Shown here one piece after another: positions 23,870-34,462 of a stretch of 64,000 bases of DNA. Position 1 is the first letter of the stretch. Every line of letters begins with the position of its first letter. The stretch is taken from contig NZ_CP025227.1 in NCBI RefSeq assembly GCF_004010955.1, positions 2,232,001 to 2,296,000 of the forward strand, in the 5' to 3' direction. The stretch comes from Actinomyces wuliandei. Lineage in GTDB: Bacteria > Actinomycetota > Actinomycetes > Actinomycetales > Actinomycetaceae. The notes beneath the pieces were generated by a model. The model saw only the letters and a list, made by a program, of their open reading frames with translations, searched no databases and was not told the origin of the DNA. A program made the position numbers and the translations under genes.

Positions 23870-25189
23870 TCAGAACCCGACGTGGACCGGTTCGGGAACC
23901 AGGGTCACGCCAAAGCGCTGCCTGACCCCGGACACCACGGCGTCGCGCAGGGCCACCAGGTCCTGAGCCCTGGCACCTCCCCTGTTGGTCAGGGCAAGGA
24001 CGTGCCTGGTAGACAAGCGGGCAGGGGCGTCCTGCGTCAGGGCGAACCCCTTGGAGAACCCCGCGTGGTCAATGAGCCAGGCGGCACTGGTCTTGACCAG
24101 GGAGACCTGGCCCTCGGTACGCGCGGCACGCCGCACCTGCCCCGTGCGCTCCTTCCCCGGGCCCACCTCGCCTCCGAGCCGGGGCCGGTCTGCGACAGCA
24201 GGGTACCGGGGGGCCTCGTCGGGCAGCGCACGCGCCTCCTGCCGGGTCAGCACGGGGTTGGTAAAGAACGAGCCGGCCGACCAGGTGTCGTGGTCGCTGC
24301 TGTCCAGGACCATCCCCTTGGACCTGCGTAGCCCCAGGACCGCCTCGCGCACCTCCCGACCGGGTGCCCGAGCCCCCAGGGCCACCCCCAGGGCCGTGGC
24401 CAGCTGACCGTAGGCGACGGGGGCCTCCAGGTCAGCGTGCCGGGCCCGGAGACTGACACTGAGCACCACCCAGCGTCCCGTAGGTCCCCAGGTGCGCCCG
24501 CCACCGACACCCTCGTCGGTCACGGAGCGCTTGAGGTCGGAGCTGCGGTAGGCAAGACGCAGGCTCGCCAGCGTGCGCTGCTCCACGCGCCCCTCCAAAC
24601 GGTCCCACACACGCACGGAGGTCAGCAGGTCGGCGACCTCGGCACCGTAGGCACCGATGTTCTGCACCGGAGCGGCCCCGACAGTACCGGGGATACCGGA
24701 CAGGGGGGCAAAGCCGTACCAGCCGGAGGCCACAGCCTGCCTGACCAGGTCGTCCCAGGTAGCTCCCGCCGTCGCCGTGACCTCGTCGTCCCCGTGGTCC
24801 CGGGACGTGAGGACAACCTCCTGCCGGGCGTCACGAACGACGACACCGTCGAAGCCCGCGTCTGAGACCAGGATGTTCGATCCTCCGCCCACGACCAGAA
24901 GGGGCGTTCCCTCCTCGTCAGCCCCTCGCACCACGTCAATCAGCTCCGCCTCGGTGGTGGCCTCCACATAGGCACCCAGCGGACCACCCACGCGCAGAGT
25001 GGTCAGGTCGGCCATGGTCGCTGGTGCCGCAGCACCCAGGGGGCGGGCCAGCGCCTCGACGGCCTCTGGCACCGGGGAGCCGGGGTCACCGCTGAGCAGC
25101 CCACCCCGCGCAGGAGGCAAAGGTGCATCGGGCGCTCCGTCGCGAGCGGACGAGCTCGCGGGGCCAGGACGAGGAGCGCGGGTGCTCAC
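23870..25189 (-). CDS. murB: UDP-N-acetylmuramate dehydrogenase
   Basis: FAD-dependent enolpyruvyl reductase of peptidoglycan precursor synthesis (UDP-GlcNAc-enolpyruvate to UDP-MurNAc). Motifs: TTLRVGGPLG and VGGGSNILVSDAG for FAD binding, IPGTVGAAPVQNIGAYG, RLAYRSSDLKR, the catalytic serine region GSFFTNPVL, SAAWLIDHAGFSKG, and the catalytic Glu in LVPEPVHVGF. At 439 residues it is longer than usual because of a Pro/Ala/Ser-rich N-terminal extension of about 55 residues. I start it at the GTG (VSTRAPR) that overlaps the bS22 stop codon, which implies translational coupling; a later start is possible. Confidence 0.95.
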   Translation of the reverse strand: MSTRAPRPGPASSSARDGAPDAPLPPARGGLLSGDPGSPVPEAVEALARPLGAAAPATMADLTTLRVGGPLGAYVEATTEAELIDVVRGADEEGTPLLVVGGGSNILVSDAGFDGVVVRDARQEVVLTSRDHGDDEVTATAGATWDDLVRQAVASGWYGFAPLSGIPGTVGAAPVQNIGAYGAEVADLLTSVRVWDRLEGRVEQRTLASLRLAYRSSDLKRSVTDEGVGGGRTWGPTGRWVVLSVSLRARHADLEAPVAYGQLATALGVALGARAPGREVREAVLGLRRSKGMVLDSSDHDTWSAGSFFTNPVLTRQEARALPDEAPRYPAVADRPRLGGEVGPGKERTGQVRRAARTEGQVSLVKTSAAWLIDHAGFSKGFALTQDAPARLSTRHVLALTNRGGARAQDLVALRDAVVSGVRQRFGVTLVPEPVHVGF

Positions 25190-25284
25190 TTCTTGTTGCG
25201 ACGCTGGTGGCGCGTCCTGCGCAGCAGCTTGCGGTGCTTCTTCTTTGCCATGCGCTTGCGGCGCTTCTTGATGACCGATCCCAT
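25186..25284 (-). CDS. Small ribosomal protein bS22 (AURKAIP1/COX24 domain)
   Basis: A 32-residue, extremely basic protein (MGSVIKKRRKRMAKKKH ... ending RRNKK) essentially identical in pattern to the actinobacterial bS22 seen in mycobacterial 30S structures. ATG with GGAGAT upstream. Its TGA overlaps the GTG start of murB by two bases. Many annotations miss it because of its size. Confidence 0.93.
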   Translation of the reverse strand: MGSVIKKRRKRMAKKKHRKLLRRTRHQRRNKK

Positions 25285-25430
25285 GAGATCTCCTCGCAGT
25301 CCATATGGTAAGCACCCATGACCGCCCCACGTCGGCACAGGCCGACAGCAGTGGCCGTGGGAAGAGCAGCCGACCAGCGCATGAGGGTACGCACCGGCCG
25401 CACCAGGTGACCGGGCGATTCTAGCGGGTC

Positions 25431-25694
25431 CTAGGAGCCCGAGGCCTCCGATACGTCGTGGCCCCAGTCACCCAGCCCTGCGGCCAGATACTCCTGGACA
25501 GCACGCTCGGGAACACGGAAGGACCGCCCAACCTGCATCGCAGGCAGGTCGCCGGAGTGCACCATGCGGTAGACGGTCATCTTGGACACGCGCAGCATGG
25601 AGGCAACTTCAGCCACGGTCAGAAATGAGGGCGCGCGTGAGGCGCTGGATGGAGGTGTGGGCAGGCCCGGTGCCATCGGTACTTCAGGTCCCAT
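25431..25694 (-). CDS. BldC-like MerR-type helix-turn-helix DNA-binding protein
   Basis: 87 residues with a single winged-helix excisionase/MerR-type motif: FLTVAEVASMLRVSKMTVYRMVHSG, then LPAMQVGRSFRVPERAVQEYL. This is the BldC pattern; in streptomycetes BldC is a developmental regulator that binds direct repeats cooperatively. The N-terminus before the domain is Pro/Ser-rich and the ATG at 25676 is an alternative start. A TATATT box about 40 bases upstream could be its -10 element. It lies about 146 bases ahead of bS22-murB on the same strand. Confidence 0.87.
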   Translation of the reverse strand: MGPEVPMAPGLPTPPSSASRAPSFLTVAEVASMLRVSKMTVYRMVHSGDLPAMQVGRSFRVPERAVQEYLAAGLGDWGHDVSEASGS

Positions 25695-25879
25695 CGTCGC
25701 GAGTGGCCCACAGAGGGCAGGAACGCTCCCAATATAACCCCTGTAACACCTGACGCACAGTCCTGTGCGCGCACAAACGCATCACGCGTCGCATCTCACA
25801 CACCTCCCACGTCCTCTCCGCCCTCCCGCAGCAGGGCGGCACGCCAGGGTGACACCGGGAGAGGAGGCACAATGGCACC

Positions 25880-27448
25880 GTGCCTCACACACGCGGCTCG
25901 CAGCCCGCAGGACCGTCGTCCGCAACAGCCTCGGGCCGGAGACCCCGCCGCCCTGGCTGGCGTCCCCCGCGCGCGGGCGCCGTCAGCCAGGCAGGACGCC
26001 ACGAGAACACCTCCGCCCGGCCCCAGGCACGCCGTTCCCGCGAAAGCGCGCCCGCAGCCCCGCAGGCCGAGGCCCGCGGACTGCGGGGGCTGCTCCAGCG
26101 CATGGGGGTGCTCAACCCGATCCGGCGCACCGCCACGTACTACCCGGCACGGCTGGCCATCGTGGTCTTCGCCACCATCATCGCAGCCGTCACCGCGCTG
26201 CTGAGCCTCCCCCCGGCCACAGCCAGCGGACAGGGCGCCCCCCTGGTGGACGCCCTGTTCACCGCCACCTCGGCGGTGTGCGTCACCGGACTGACGACCG
26301 TCGAGACAGCCACCTACTGGTCGCTCTTCGGCCAGACCGTCATCATCCTGGGGGCCGCTGTCGGGGGGCTGGGCATCATGACCCTGACCTCGCTGATGTC
26401 CCTCATGGTCTCCCGACACCTGGGGCTGACCCAGCGAATCCTGGCCGCCTCGGAGACCAAGTCTCGTCTGGGAGACGTGGTCGCCCTGCTGCGGGCGGCC
26501 CTGTTCACCGCCGTCAGCTGTGAGCTGGTGCTGGCAGCGGTGCTGCTGCCCCGCTTCCTGTCACAGGGGACCAGCCCGGGCCAGTCCCTGTGGTACGCCC
26601 TGTTCATGGCGATGTCCATCTTCAACAACGCCGGCTTCGTGATCCTCCCGGAGGGGCTGGCCCCCTACGCCAGCGACTGGTGGATGGGAATGCCGATCGT
26701 CCTGGGGACCGTCATGGGGGCGATTGGCTTCCCAGTCATCCTGGACATCCTGCGCAACCGGCGCCGGCCCCGGGCCTGGAGCCTGCACACCAAGCTGACG
26801 CTGACCACCTATGGGGTACTGACCGTCGTGTCCTCCGTCGCGATCGCCGCCTTCGAGTGGGGCAACCCGGACACCTACGGCGCCCTCTCCACCGACGGCA
26901 AGATCCTGTCCGCGCTCATCAATGGCGTCAACGCCCGGTCCTCAGGACTGTCCACGGTCGACACCGAGCACATGAGGGAGGCGACCTGGTTCCTCCAGGA
27001 CGCGCTCATGTTCGTGGGCGGAGGCTTCGCCTCGACGGCGGGGGGCATCAAGGTGACCACACTGGCCGTGCTGGTGCTGGCCATCGTCGCCGAGGCCCGC
27101 GGAGACCAGGACATCGAGGCGTTCGGACGCAGGATCAGCCCCTCAACGGTACGGCTGAGCGTGGCCGTGGCCTTCATCGGGGCCAGCATCGTGGGGACCG
27201 CCACCCTCCTGCTCATCCAGATCACCCACCTGAGCCTGGATCGGGTCCTGTTCGAGGTCGTCTCCGCCTTCGCCACGGTCGGCCTGTCCACGGGAATCAC
27301 ACCGCTGCTGCCCTCAAGCGCCAAGTACGTCATGGTCGTCCTGATGTTCGTGGGCCGCGTCGGGACGATCACGGCCGTGTCCGCACTGGCGCTACGGCAG
27401 CGCCGCCGGGTGATCCGCATGCCGGAGGCTCTGCCACTCATCGGTTGA
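25880..27448 (+). CDS. TrkH/KtrB-family potassium uptake channel subunit
   Basis: Ion-conducting subunit of a Trk/Ktr potassium transporter, 522 residues. After a basic, proline-rich cytoplasmic N-terminus of about 75 residues come four M1-P-M2 repeats; filter-like segments include SAVCVTGLTTVET, FNNAGFV, NARSSGLSTVDT and AFATVGLSTGIT, with the conserved Gly of each selectivity loop. I use the GTG start at 25880 with GAGGAGG twelve bases upstream. Its regulatory partner is encoded at 28595-29263, separated by a decayed insertion sequence. Confidence 0.93.
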   Translation: MPHTRGSQPAGPSSATASGRRPRRPGWRPPRAGAVSQAGRHENTSARPQARRSRESAPAAPQAEARGLRGLLQRMGVLNPIRRTATYYPARLAIVVFATIIAAVTALLSLPPATASGQGAPLVDALFTATSAVCVTGLTTVETATYWSLFGQTVIILGAAVGGLGIMTLTSLMSLMVSRHLGLTQRILAASETKSRLGDVVALLRAALFTAVSCELVLAAVLLPRFLSQGTSPGQSLWYALFMAMSIFNNAGFVILPEGLAPYASDWWMGMPIVLGTVMGAIGFPVILDILRNRRRPRAWSLHTKLTLTTYGVLTVVSSVAIAAFEWGNPDTYGALSTDGKILSALINGVNARSSGLSTVDTEHMREATWFLQDALMFVGGGFASTAGGIKVTTLAVLVLAIVAEARGDQDIEAFGRRISPSTVRLSVAVAFIGASIVGTATLLLIQITHLSLDRVLFEVVSAFATVGLSTGITPLLPSSAKYVMVVLMFVGRVGTITAVSALALRQRRRVIRMPEALPLIG

Positions 27449-27781
27449 GAGACGGCGACGGTAAAGCCCGCCCGTGGCCAGGACGTGGCCATGGGCGGCC
27501 GCCTCGCCCCGGGCAGAACTCGAGGGCGTACGGAGGCAGGGGGAGGACGTCATGCCTGAACTTACTTTGGTGGTTCCGGGTGTTCCGGGACCGGGCACAG
27601 CCGCTTCCGGCATGATGTCTTGCCTCTGTTGTTTGATGATCCGGGGGTGCTGTCGCCCACGGCGGCGGGCGCTGGTGACCGCTGATAAGGGGAGAGGCCC
27701 GCACGTGGGGCGAGGTCTTTCGTAACGTGGGCACAGGACCAGTGCCCCAGGGGCTGGCCGTCCTTGATCGGGGAAGCAGTC
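27449..27781 (+). other. Non-coding left flank of the decayed IS110 element
   Basis: No gene. The last 240 bases have several inverted segments (for example GGTTCCGGGTG ... GGACCGGGCAC) immediately upstream of the transposase remnant. In intact IS110-family elements the non-coding end upstream of the transposase encodes the structured bridge RNA, so this may be its relic; that is inference only. Confidence 0.35.
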
Positions 27782-28440
27782 ATGGAGGTACGTGAGATCA
27801 AGGTCTTCGTCGGCATCGACGTGGGCAAGGCCGAGCACCGGGCCGCCGCGGTAACAACCGACGGGAGGAAAGTCCTTGACGAGGCCCTGCCCAACGACGA
27901 GCGCCTGGGCGGGCACTGGCAGTGGCGGTGTCCCAGTCCATGGGCATCACCGTGGGCTGCCTGCCCCGTACGGCGTATCTCCGACCTGCGCCAGGCCAGC
28001 ACCGACCAGGTCGCCGCCGTGCTCATGTGCCCACAAGGCCCGACACCACCCGGGCAAAGGCCATCACCGACGCCCTGGACAAGCAGACGGTGGTCGTGGC
28101 TGGTACCGACTCCGCCGGAGTGGTGCCGCCCCACCTGGCCCGCCAGCCCGTCGCCCTGCACGCCCAGCGCAACGACGTCTACGCAAAACTCGAGGCCCAC
28201 CCTCCCCACGGCGGTCCCCTGGCCACCCGTGCCCGGGGCCAGGACCGCCGCAGCACTCCTCGCGAAGACCCCGCGCCCAGACCCCGCCAGCCGCACCTAC
28301 CACCACCGCAAACGCACCCAGGGCAAACCCCACAACCAGGCCCTGCCCGCCCTCGCCCACAGACGCGCCCCCTCACCTCCACGCCATAACCCGCGACAAC
28401 ACCCTCTACACCCCACCAGCAACAACCCGACGCCTGACAC
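27782..28440 (+). pseudogene. IS110-family transposase remnant
   Basis: The first 40 codons read like an intact IS110 DEDD transposase N-terminus (FVGIDVGKAEHRAAAV ... KVLDEALPNDE). After that recognisable pieces are scattered over all three frames: QSMGITVGCLP, ALDKQTVVVAGTDSAGVV and HLARQPVALHAQRNDVYAK in one frame; RRISDLR and ASRTYHHRKRTQGKPHNQAL in a second; and DNTLYTPPATT in the third. About 660 of the expected 1200 bases remain, so it carries several frameshifts and at least two internal deletions. It lies between trkH and its partner gene and must have inserted there. Confidence 0.85.
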
Positions 28441-28594
28441 ACCGCATAGGAGCACCCCATTGGAAGCGCAGCCGCAGGAGATGCTCCCGAGACAGCTGCG
28501 GAACTCGCGCGGACCGGCACCGTGAGGCATGCTGGGCACGCCCGTGCCAGCACACGGGTGCCTGACACCCCCTGCACCGCGCTGTGAGGACCCC

Positions 28595-29263
28595 ATGCCT
28601 GACCGCACCACCTACAACGACTCCACCCTCGTCATCGGGCTGGGGCGCTTCGGCTCCGCCGTGGCCGCGACCCTGGACCGCCTGGGCAGGGAGGTCCTGG
28701 CCGTGGAGGCCAACCCGGCGATCGTGCGCCAGTGGACAGGGCGCTTTCCCCTGGTGGAGGCCGACGCCACCGACGTCGAGGCGCTGGAGCAGCTCGGTGC
28801 CACCGAGTTCGGCACCGCCGTCGTCGGTGTCGCCACCTCCCTGGAGGCCAGCGTCCTCATCACCGGGAACCTCGTGGACCTGGAGACCCCGCGGATCTGG
28901 GCCAAGGCCATCTCCCGCGCCCACGGGCGCATCCTGCGCCGCATCGGCGCCCAGCACGTGATCTACCCCGAGTTCGACGCCGGCCAGCGTGCCGCCCACC
29001 TGGTGTCCGGACGCATGCTCGACTACATCGAGATGGAGAAGGGGGGCTTCACCATCGTCAAGATGCGTCCGCCCGCTGAGCTCCACGGCTTCACCATCGG
29101 CCAGTCCAGGATCCACTCCCGCTACGGGGTGACCGTCTTCGGCCTCATGAGTCCCGGGGAGCCCTTCGAGTACGCCTCCTCGGACACCCTGGTCTCCGCA
29201 GACGACATCCTTGTGGTCGGCGGGGACGCCGCCCTTCTGGAGCACTTCGCCAACCGCGCCTGA
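28595..29263 (+). CDS. TrkA/KtrA-family potassium channel regulatory subunit
   Basis: Cytoplasmic RCK protein of 222 residues that gates the TrkH-type channel in response to nucleotides. The N-terminal Rossmann fold begins with VIGLGRFGSAVA and has an acidic residue after beta-2 (VEANP); the C-terminal RCK-C domain starts near residue 135 (YIEMEKGGFTIVKMRPP). One RCK unit, as in KtrA. The ATG at 28595 has GTGAGGA just upstream. It was presumably co-transcribed with trkH before the IS110 insertion; it may now need its own promoter. Confidence 0.92.
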   Translation: MPDRTTYNDSTLVIGLGRFGSAVAATLDRLGREVLAVEANPAIVRQWTGRFPLVEADATDVEALEQLGATEFGTAVVGVATSLEASVLITGNLVDLETPRIWAKAISRAHGRILRRIGAQHVIYPEFDAGQRAAHLVSGRMLDYIEMEKGGFTIVKMRPPAELHGFTIGQSRIHSRYGVTVFGLMSPGEPFEYASSDTLVSADDILVVGGDAALLEHFANRA

Positions 29264-29295
29264 CCCCCGCGCCAGCCCGGGCCTGTGGGCCAGCC

Positions 29296-30231
29296 TCAGG
29301 CCTCCTCACGCAGCACCCAGCTGAAGTAGTGGGACTCCCCCACCGCCAGGGTCACCAGGTCCCGACCAGTGTTGAAGGCGTTGGGCGGGCAGGTCATGGG
29401 CTCGACGGCGACACCGCGCCGCCCCAGGTTCTCACCGCTGTAGGCCTGGAGCCAGGCGGTGGCTGCCTCCATCACGACGGCCCTGCCTGACTCCCCACCG
29501 CGCAGACTCACCTGCCAGCGGGCGGGCAGCCCCGTGTAGGCGTGGTCCGTCGAGGCCTGCCCGACCAGCCGCCCCTCACGCCAGTCCCACCGGGTGCCCT
29601 CAACCTCCCGCTCACCTGTCGGAGCCAGCGTCCCAGGATCGACGTCAAGAACCCTCGTGGCCGGGACGGTAAGCACGCAGTCGTCCAGGGGGACAGAACG
29701 CGTGAGATAGGGGTGGTAGGAGATCCCGTAGGGGGCGGGCAGGGGCAGCCCCTCGTCCTGCGGCGCGCCGGGCACCCCGTCTGCCGGCAGGGCCGCACCC
29801 AGGTTGGTCGTCGTGACCCCCACCTCAAGACCCTCTGTCGCGTCCAGGGCGAGCCTCACCCTGACGTCCAGGCTCCACGGGTAGCCGTAGGAGGCAGGCA
29901 GGAGCAGGGCCAGAACCACCTCAGCCTCGGCCAGCTCGACCACCTGGAAGTCGCTCCACCCCGCCAGGCCGTGCAGCGCCGAGCCCGTCTGCGGCTCGTT
30001 GCAGGCCAGGAGGTGCTCCTGGCCACCGTAGACGTAGCGGGAACCCGTCACCCGGTTGGGCCAGGGCAGCAGGATCTTGCCCTGCCAGGCACCGGCGAGA
30101 CTGGCCTCCGCGTCAAAGGGGACCACCAGGTCCCGCCCGGAGCGACGCAGGTGCACCAGGGTGGCACCTGCCGTAGCGACACGGGCCTGGTACTGCCCGG
30201 CCTCCAGGTCAACCAGCTCTCCGTTGATCAT
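29296..30231 (-). CDS. Aldose 1-epimerase family protein
   Basis: Galactose-mutarotase-like beta-sandwich protein, 311 residues from the ATG at 30231, which has GGAGGTGG upstream. The two catalytic histidines lie in GSALHGLAG and YGISYHPYLT, and the catalytic Glu is in RGVAVEPMTCPPNAFN. Enzymes of this family interconvert alpha and beta anomers of free sugars. It lies 146 bases downstream of the stand-alone DhaL-DhaM gene on the same strand and may feed sugars entering the neighbouring locus; the true substrate is unknown. Confidence 0.9.
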   Translation of the reverse strand: MINGELVDLEAGQYQARVATAGATLVHLRRSGRDLVVPFDAEASLAGAWQGKILLPWPNRVTGSRYVYGGQEHLLACNEPQTGSALHGLAGWSDFQVVELAEAEVVLALLLPASYGYPWSLDVRVRLALDATEGLEVGVTTTNLGAALPADGVPGAPQDEGLPLPAPYGISYHPYLTRSVPLDDCVLTVPATRVLDVDPGTLAPTGEREVEGTRWDWREGRLVGQASTDHAYTGLPARWQVSLRGGESGRAVVMEAATAWLQAYSGENLGRRGVAVEPMTCPPNAFNTGRDLVTLAVGESHYFSWVLREEA

Positions 30232-30377
30232 GACGCCACCTCCACGACCGCCGGGCCGCCACCGTGACCACCCGAAGACACGCAGGCCTGACAACGTGAC
30301 CCGTCACCAGAGTCACCCAGGAGCACCCTGGGCCGTCTGCCCTACGCATCCCAGGAACACTACCGCAGCAGCGCGTC

Positions 30378-31496
30378 CTAGACCACAGCACCCGGTCGGG
30401 AGGTCTTGGTCACCACGGCCGCCTCGGCCTCTGCCGCGACGTCCTTCAGACCGCGTCCCACTCCCACAGCCGTGTACGCAGCGATCAGCCCCTCGACAAA
30501 CGCCGCCGTGGAGAGCCGGGTACGGACCGCGATATGCTGAGGGATCAGTTCCAGAGCGGTCTCGGCACTCATGACGGCACTACCCAGGTCAGTCAGGATA
30601 AGGACGTCCCGGTCTCCCTCCGGGCCTGCCGCCTTCTCAATCGCCTCAGCCACAGCAGCAGTGTCGTTACCGAGCTTGCCCTGAGGCAGACCTGCGGCAA
30701 TCTCCACAGGCACCTCCACCGGGCCGACCAGCTGGGTCACCAGGTCGAGCGCGGCCTCAGCCAGTGCCCACGAGTGCGAGACCAGGACCAGCCCTACCTT
30801 GGCGCCCGAGCGGCCGTTGCCGGAGGAGGTCCCGGCGTCCACGTGCAGGCCCTCCGCCCTTTCCCGGCCCTCGATCACCTCTGACAGCGCCTGGAGGATC
30901 AGAGTCGTCGAGGCGGCACCAGGGTCGATGTAGCCGACCGAGCGCTCTCCCAGGTACGAGGCGCGCCCGCGCCTGGCCACCATGGCCTCCGTGGCGTCAC
31001 GCCCCCTGGCGGCAGCCTGCGCCGCCGAGGAGGCGGCAGTCACCAGGTTCTCAGGGTTGGCCCGCAGCGCCGCCAGCGCCGGGTACCAGGCGTCCAGCAT
31101 GGTCTTGTCCCCGATGGTGGCCCGGCCCCGCTCGACAATCCCTCCGATCCCGGCCTCGACCGCGTCAGCCAGGGAGTGGGTGTCCAGTACCCGCTGTCCC
31201 GTCTGAGCAGATCCCATCCGCATGAAGAACGTGCCGTACAGAGGGCCGGAGGCACCACCGACGGTTGAGACCAGGGTCATGCCCACTCGTTTCAGCAAGG
31301 CGTCAACGCCAGAGAAGTCTCCCGACTCCAGGACAGAGACCGCAGACTGGAGGCCCCGCTTCACGTTGATGCCATGGTCAGCATCACCGATCGCGGCGTC
31401 CAGCTCGGTCAGCGCCTCGGCGTTGAGGGAGACCAGCTCAGCGGCACGCCGGATCCACGCCTCCAGGTCCTTGATCTCAAGAGCGCTGCCGCTCAT
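30378..31496 (-). CDS. DhaL-DhaM fusion, stand-alone copy
   Basis: Two-domain protein of 372 residues. Residues 1-205 are DhaL, the ADP-binding phosphoryl-transfer subunit of PTS-type dihydroxyacetone kinases, with AAIGDADHGINVKRG (aspartates at 38 and 40), GGASGPLYGTFF and TMLDAWYPA. After a short linker comes the EIIA-Man-like DhaM domain with the phospho-acceptor His241 in GLVLVSHSWA. Such fusions relay phosphate from PTS HPr through DhaM and DhaL to a sugar held by DhaK. No dhaK is adjacent; the nearest is at 33452-34462. I use the ATG at 31496 preceded by AGGGGGTGG. Confidence 0.9.
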   Translation of the reverse strand: MSGSALEIKDLEAWIRRAAELVSLNAEALTELDAAIGDADHGINVKRGLQSAVSVLESGDFSGVDALLKRVGMTLVSTVGGASGPLYGTFFMRMGSAQTGQRVLDTHSLADAVEAGIGGIVERGRATIGDKTMLDAWYPALAALRANPENLVTAASSAAQAAARGRDATEAMVARRGRASYLGERSVGYIDPGAASTTLILQALSEVIEGRERAEGLHVDAGTSSGNGRSGAKVGLVLVSHSWALAEAALDLVTQLVGPVEVPVEIAAGLPQGKLGNDTAAVAEAIEKAAGPEGDRDVLILTDLGSAVMSAETALELIPQHIAVRTRLSTAAFVEGLIAAYTAVGVGRGLKDVAAEAEAAVVTKTSRPGAVV

Positions 31497-32204
31497 ACCG
31501 TCCACCCCCTGCCCTGGCTGCAGGAGCGCAGGTCCTCCGGAGCAGCGCCCCTGCGCAGCCGAAGGGAGCCGGGCACACAGCGCAACATACCGGTGACAGT
31601 GGTGCCGTAACCGTTCTTGGATGCGTCCATAGGTTGACCCTACCTGCCACGCTGCGCGAGCACCAGGATTTGACGTCGGTATTTCAAAACAGTGATCTTG
31701 AGACCTGGCGGTGGCCGCTCCCCGTCATGGGCGAGCAGGAAGGAGCACGGCCGGAGCACCTGGTCCTGACGGAGCCACGCCAAGCAGTAGTCGCCGACCA
31801 GCCGCCCCGGGAGCCGCACAGCACGACGACCCGGACATGCTGAGAGCACTGTACCGATCAGGGGCACAGATCCGGTCCGCGCGCCCAGTCAGCACCGGCG
31901 CCCCAGGAGGCAGCCGCAGGAGCACCCGGTCCCCGCCGCAGGACGGGCTCCGGCTAACCGGACGGGCAGCAGGCAGGAACGCCTCACCCCTCTTCCCGGC
32001 CCTGCCGTGATCTATGAATTAGTCCCTGTACCCTTGGCGCTCTGGCCTCGGTAGCAGCCAGCCCCGTCACGCCACTGTGGCCGTCATCCTCGGACGTCCA
32101 GGCAGCTCCCCCAGACCATCCCCGGCACCAGGGAGCGGTACGTGCCCACGCGCCGCCGCGCAGACCCGTACCGCTCCTCTGCTCCCGTCAGGCGGGCGGT
32201 CGCG
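31497..32204. other. 0.7-kb gap between the two DhaL-DhaM genes
   Basis: No gene is supported. A 75-codon minus-strand frame (31640-31867) resembles no family and has no ribosome site. The promoter of the 31496 gene should be here; TATGTT near 31587 on the minus strand is a weak -10 candidate. The length between two paralogous genes suggests a lost gene, but no remnant can be named. Confidence 0.4.
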
Positions 32205-33451
32205 CTACCGCCTGTCGAGCTGGCTCACCTGGGCCGCCTTGGTTGCCGCCGCGGACTCCGCCTCGGCGGTCACAGAGTCCAGGTCGCGGCCTATCCCTGC
32301 TGCGGCATAGGCGCCGATCATCCCTTCCAGGAACGGGGAGGAGGAGATCCGCGTGCGGGCCGCCACCTCAGGCGCCACCAGCTCCAGGGCGGCGTCGGCA
32401 CTCATCACGGCGCTGCCCAGGTCAACGAGGACAAGGACCCCGCTGCTGACAGCAGCGACTCGCTCCACCGCAGCAGCCACCGCAGCCGAGTCCGTTCCGA
32501 GGCCGCCGTCCGGCAGCCCGGCAGCGACCGCCACGTCAGTCTCGACAGAGGAGACCAGCTGGCGCGCCAGGTTCAACGTGTCCTGAGCCAGCACCTGTGA
32601 GTGGGAGACCAGCACGATCCCCACCCGCGCTCCCTGCTGCGCATCCGCGTCGGACCTAGCCGACTCCGGCACGGTCCCGGTGGAGGCGTGCGGGATAGCC
32701 GTCTCCTGCTCGCTGGCCTCCGTTGAGGCGTCCCCCTCCGGGTCCCCGCCGGGAGCGCGAGTCGTGGTCGCGACCTCTGGGGCAAGCCCGGCACAGGGAG
32801 CCGCCGACCCCTGTGAGGACGAGCCGCCCCCGTCTCCTACAGTCTCCGCCAGCGCCTGGAGGATCAAGGCTGTCGAGGCCGCCCCAGGGTCGATATGACC
32901 GACAGAGCGCTCTCCCAGGTAGGAGGCCCGCCCCTTGGTGGCAACCATCGACTCTGTGGCGTCGCGGCCCTGTGCCGCCGCCTGCGCGGCGGCGGCGACG
33001 GCAGCGCCGAGGTCCTCCGAGTGGGAGCGCAGGGCCTCCACCGCCGGGTACCAGGCGTCCAGCATGGTCTTCTCCCCTGCGGCGGCCCGGCCGCGCGCCA
33101 CGATACCCGCGACCCCGGCCTCGACAGCCTCGGCCAGGCGGCAGGCGTCCAGGGACTGCACGTCCTGCTGGGAGGCCCCCATGCGCATGAAGAAGGTGCC
33201 GTACAAGGGGCCGGAGGCACCACCCACCTTGGACACCAACGTCATGCCTACTCGTTTGAGCAGAGCATCAGCGCTGCCGAACGTCCCGCCGTCCAGCACC
33301 TCGACCACGGCAGTCAGGCCACGCCGCATGTTGGCGCCGTGGTCAGCGTCTCCGATGGCCGCGTCGAGGGCGGTCAGCTCCTCGGCACGGGCGCCCACGA
33401 GCTCGGCGCAGCGCCGTACCCAGGCCTCTAGGTCCGCGACCTCGAGCTGGC

Positions 33452-33455
<4 letters not shown>
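32205..33455 (-). CDS. DhaL-DhaM fusion coupled to dhaK
   Basis: 416 residues, same architecture as the 30378-31496 protein and clearly paralogous. DhaL occupies residues 1-207 (AAIGDADHGANMRRG, GGASGPLYG, TMLDAWYPA). DhaM begins near 277, with His285 in GIVLVSHSQV. The linker of about 65 residues is longer and rich in Gly, Ser, Glu and Ala. The GTG start overlaps the dhaK stop codon (GTGA), so the two are translationally coupled. It would supply phosphate to the DhaK product; the substrate may be dihydroxyacetone or a ketotetrose such as erythrulose. Confidence 0.92.

Positions 33456-34462
<1,007 letters not shown>

Noticed and set aside
31640..31867. 75-codon minus-strand frame between the two DhaL-DhaM genes, considered as a transposase remnant
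   Set aside because: No recognisable motif, no ribosome site and no flanking repeats.
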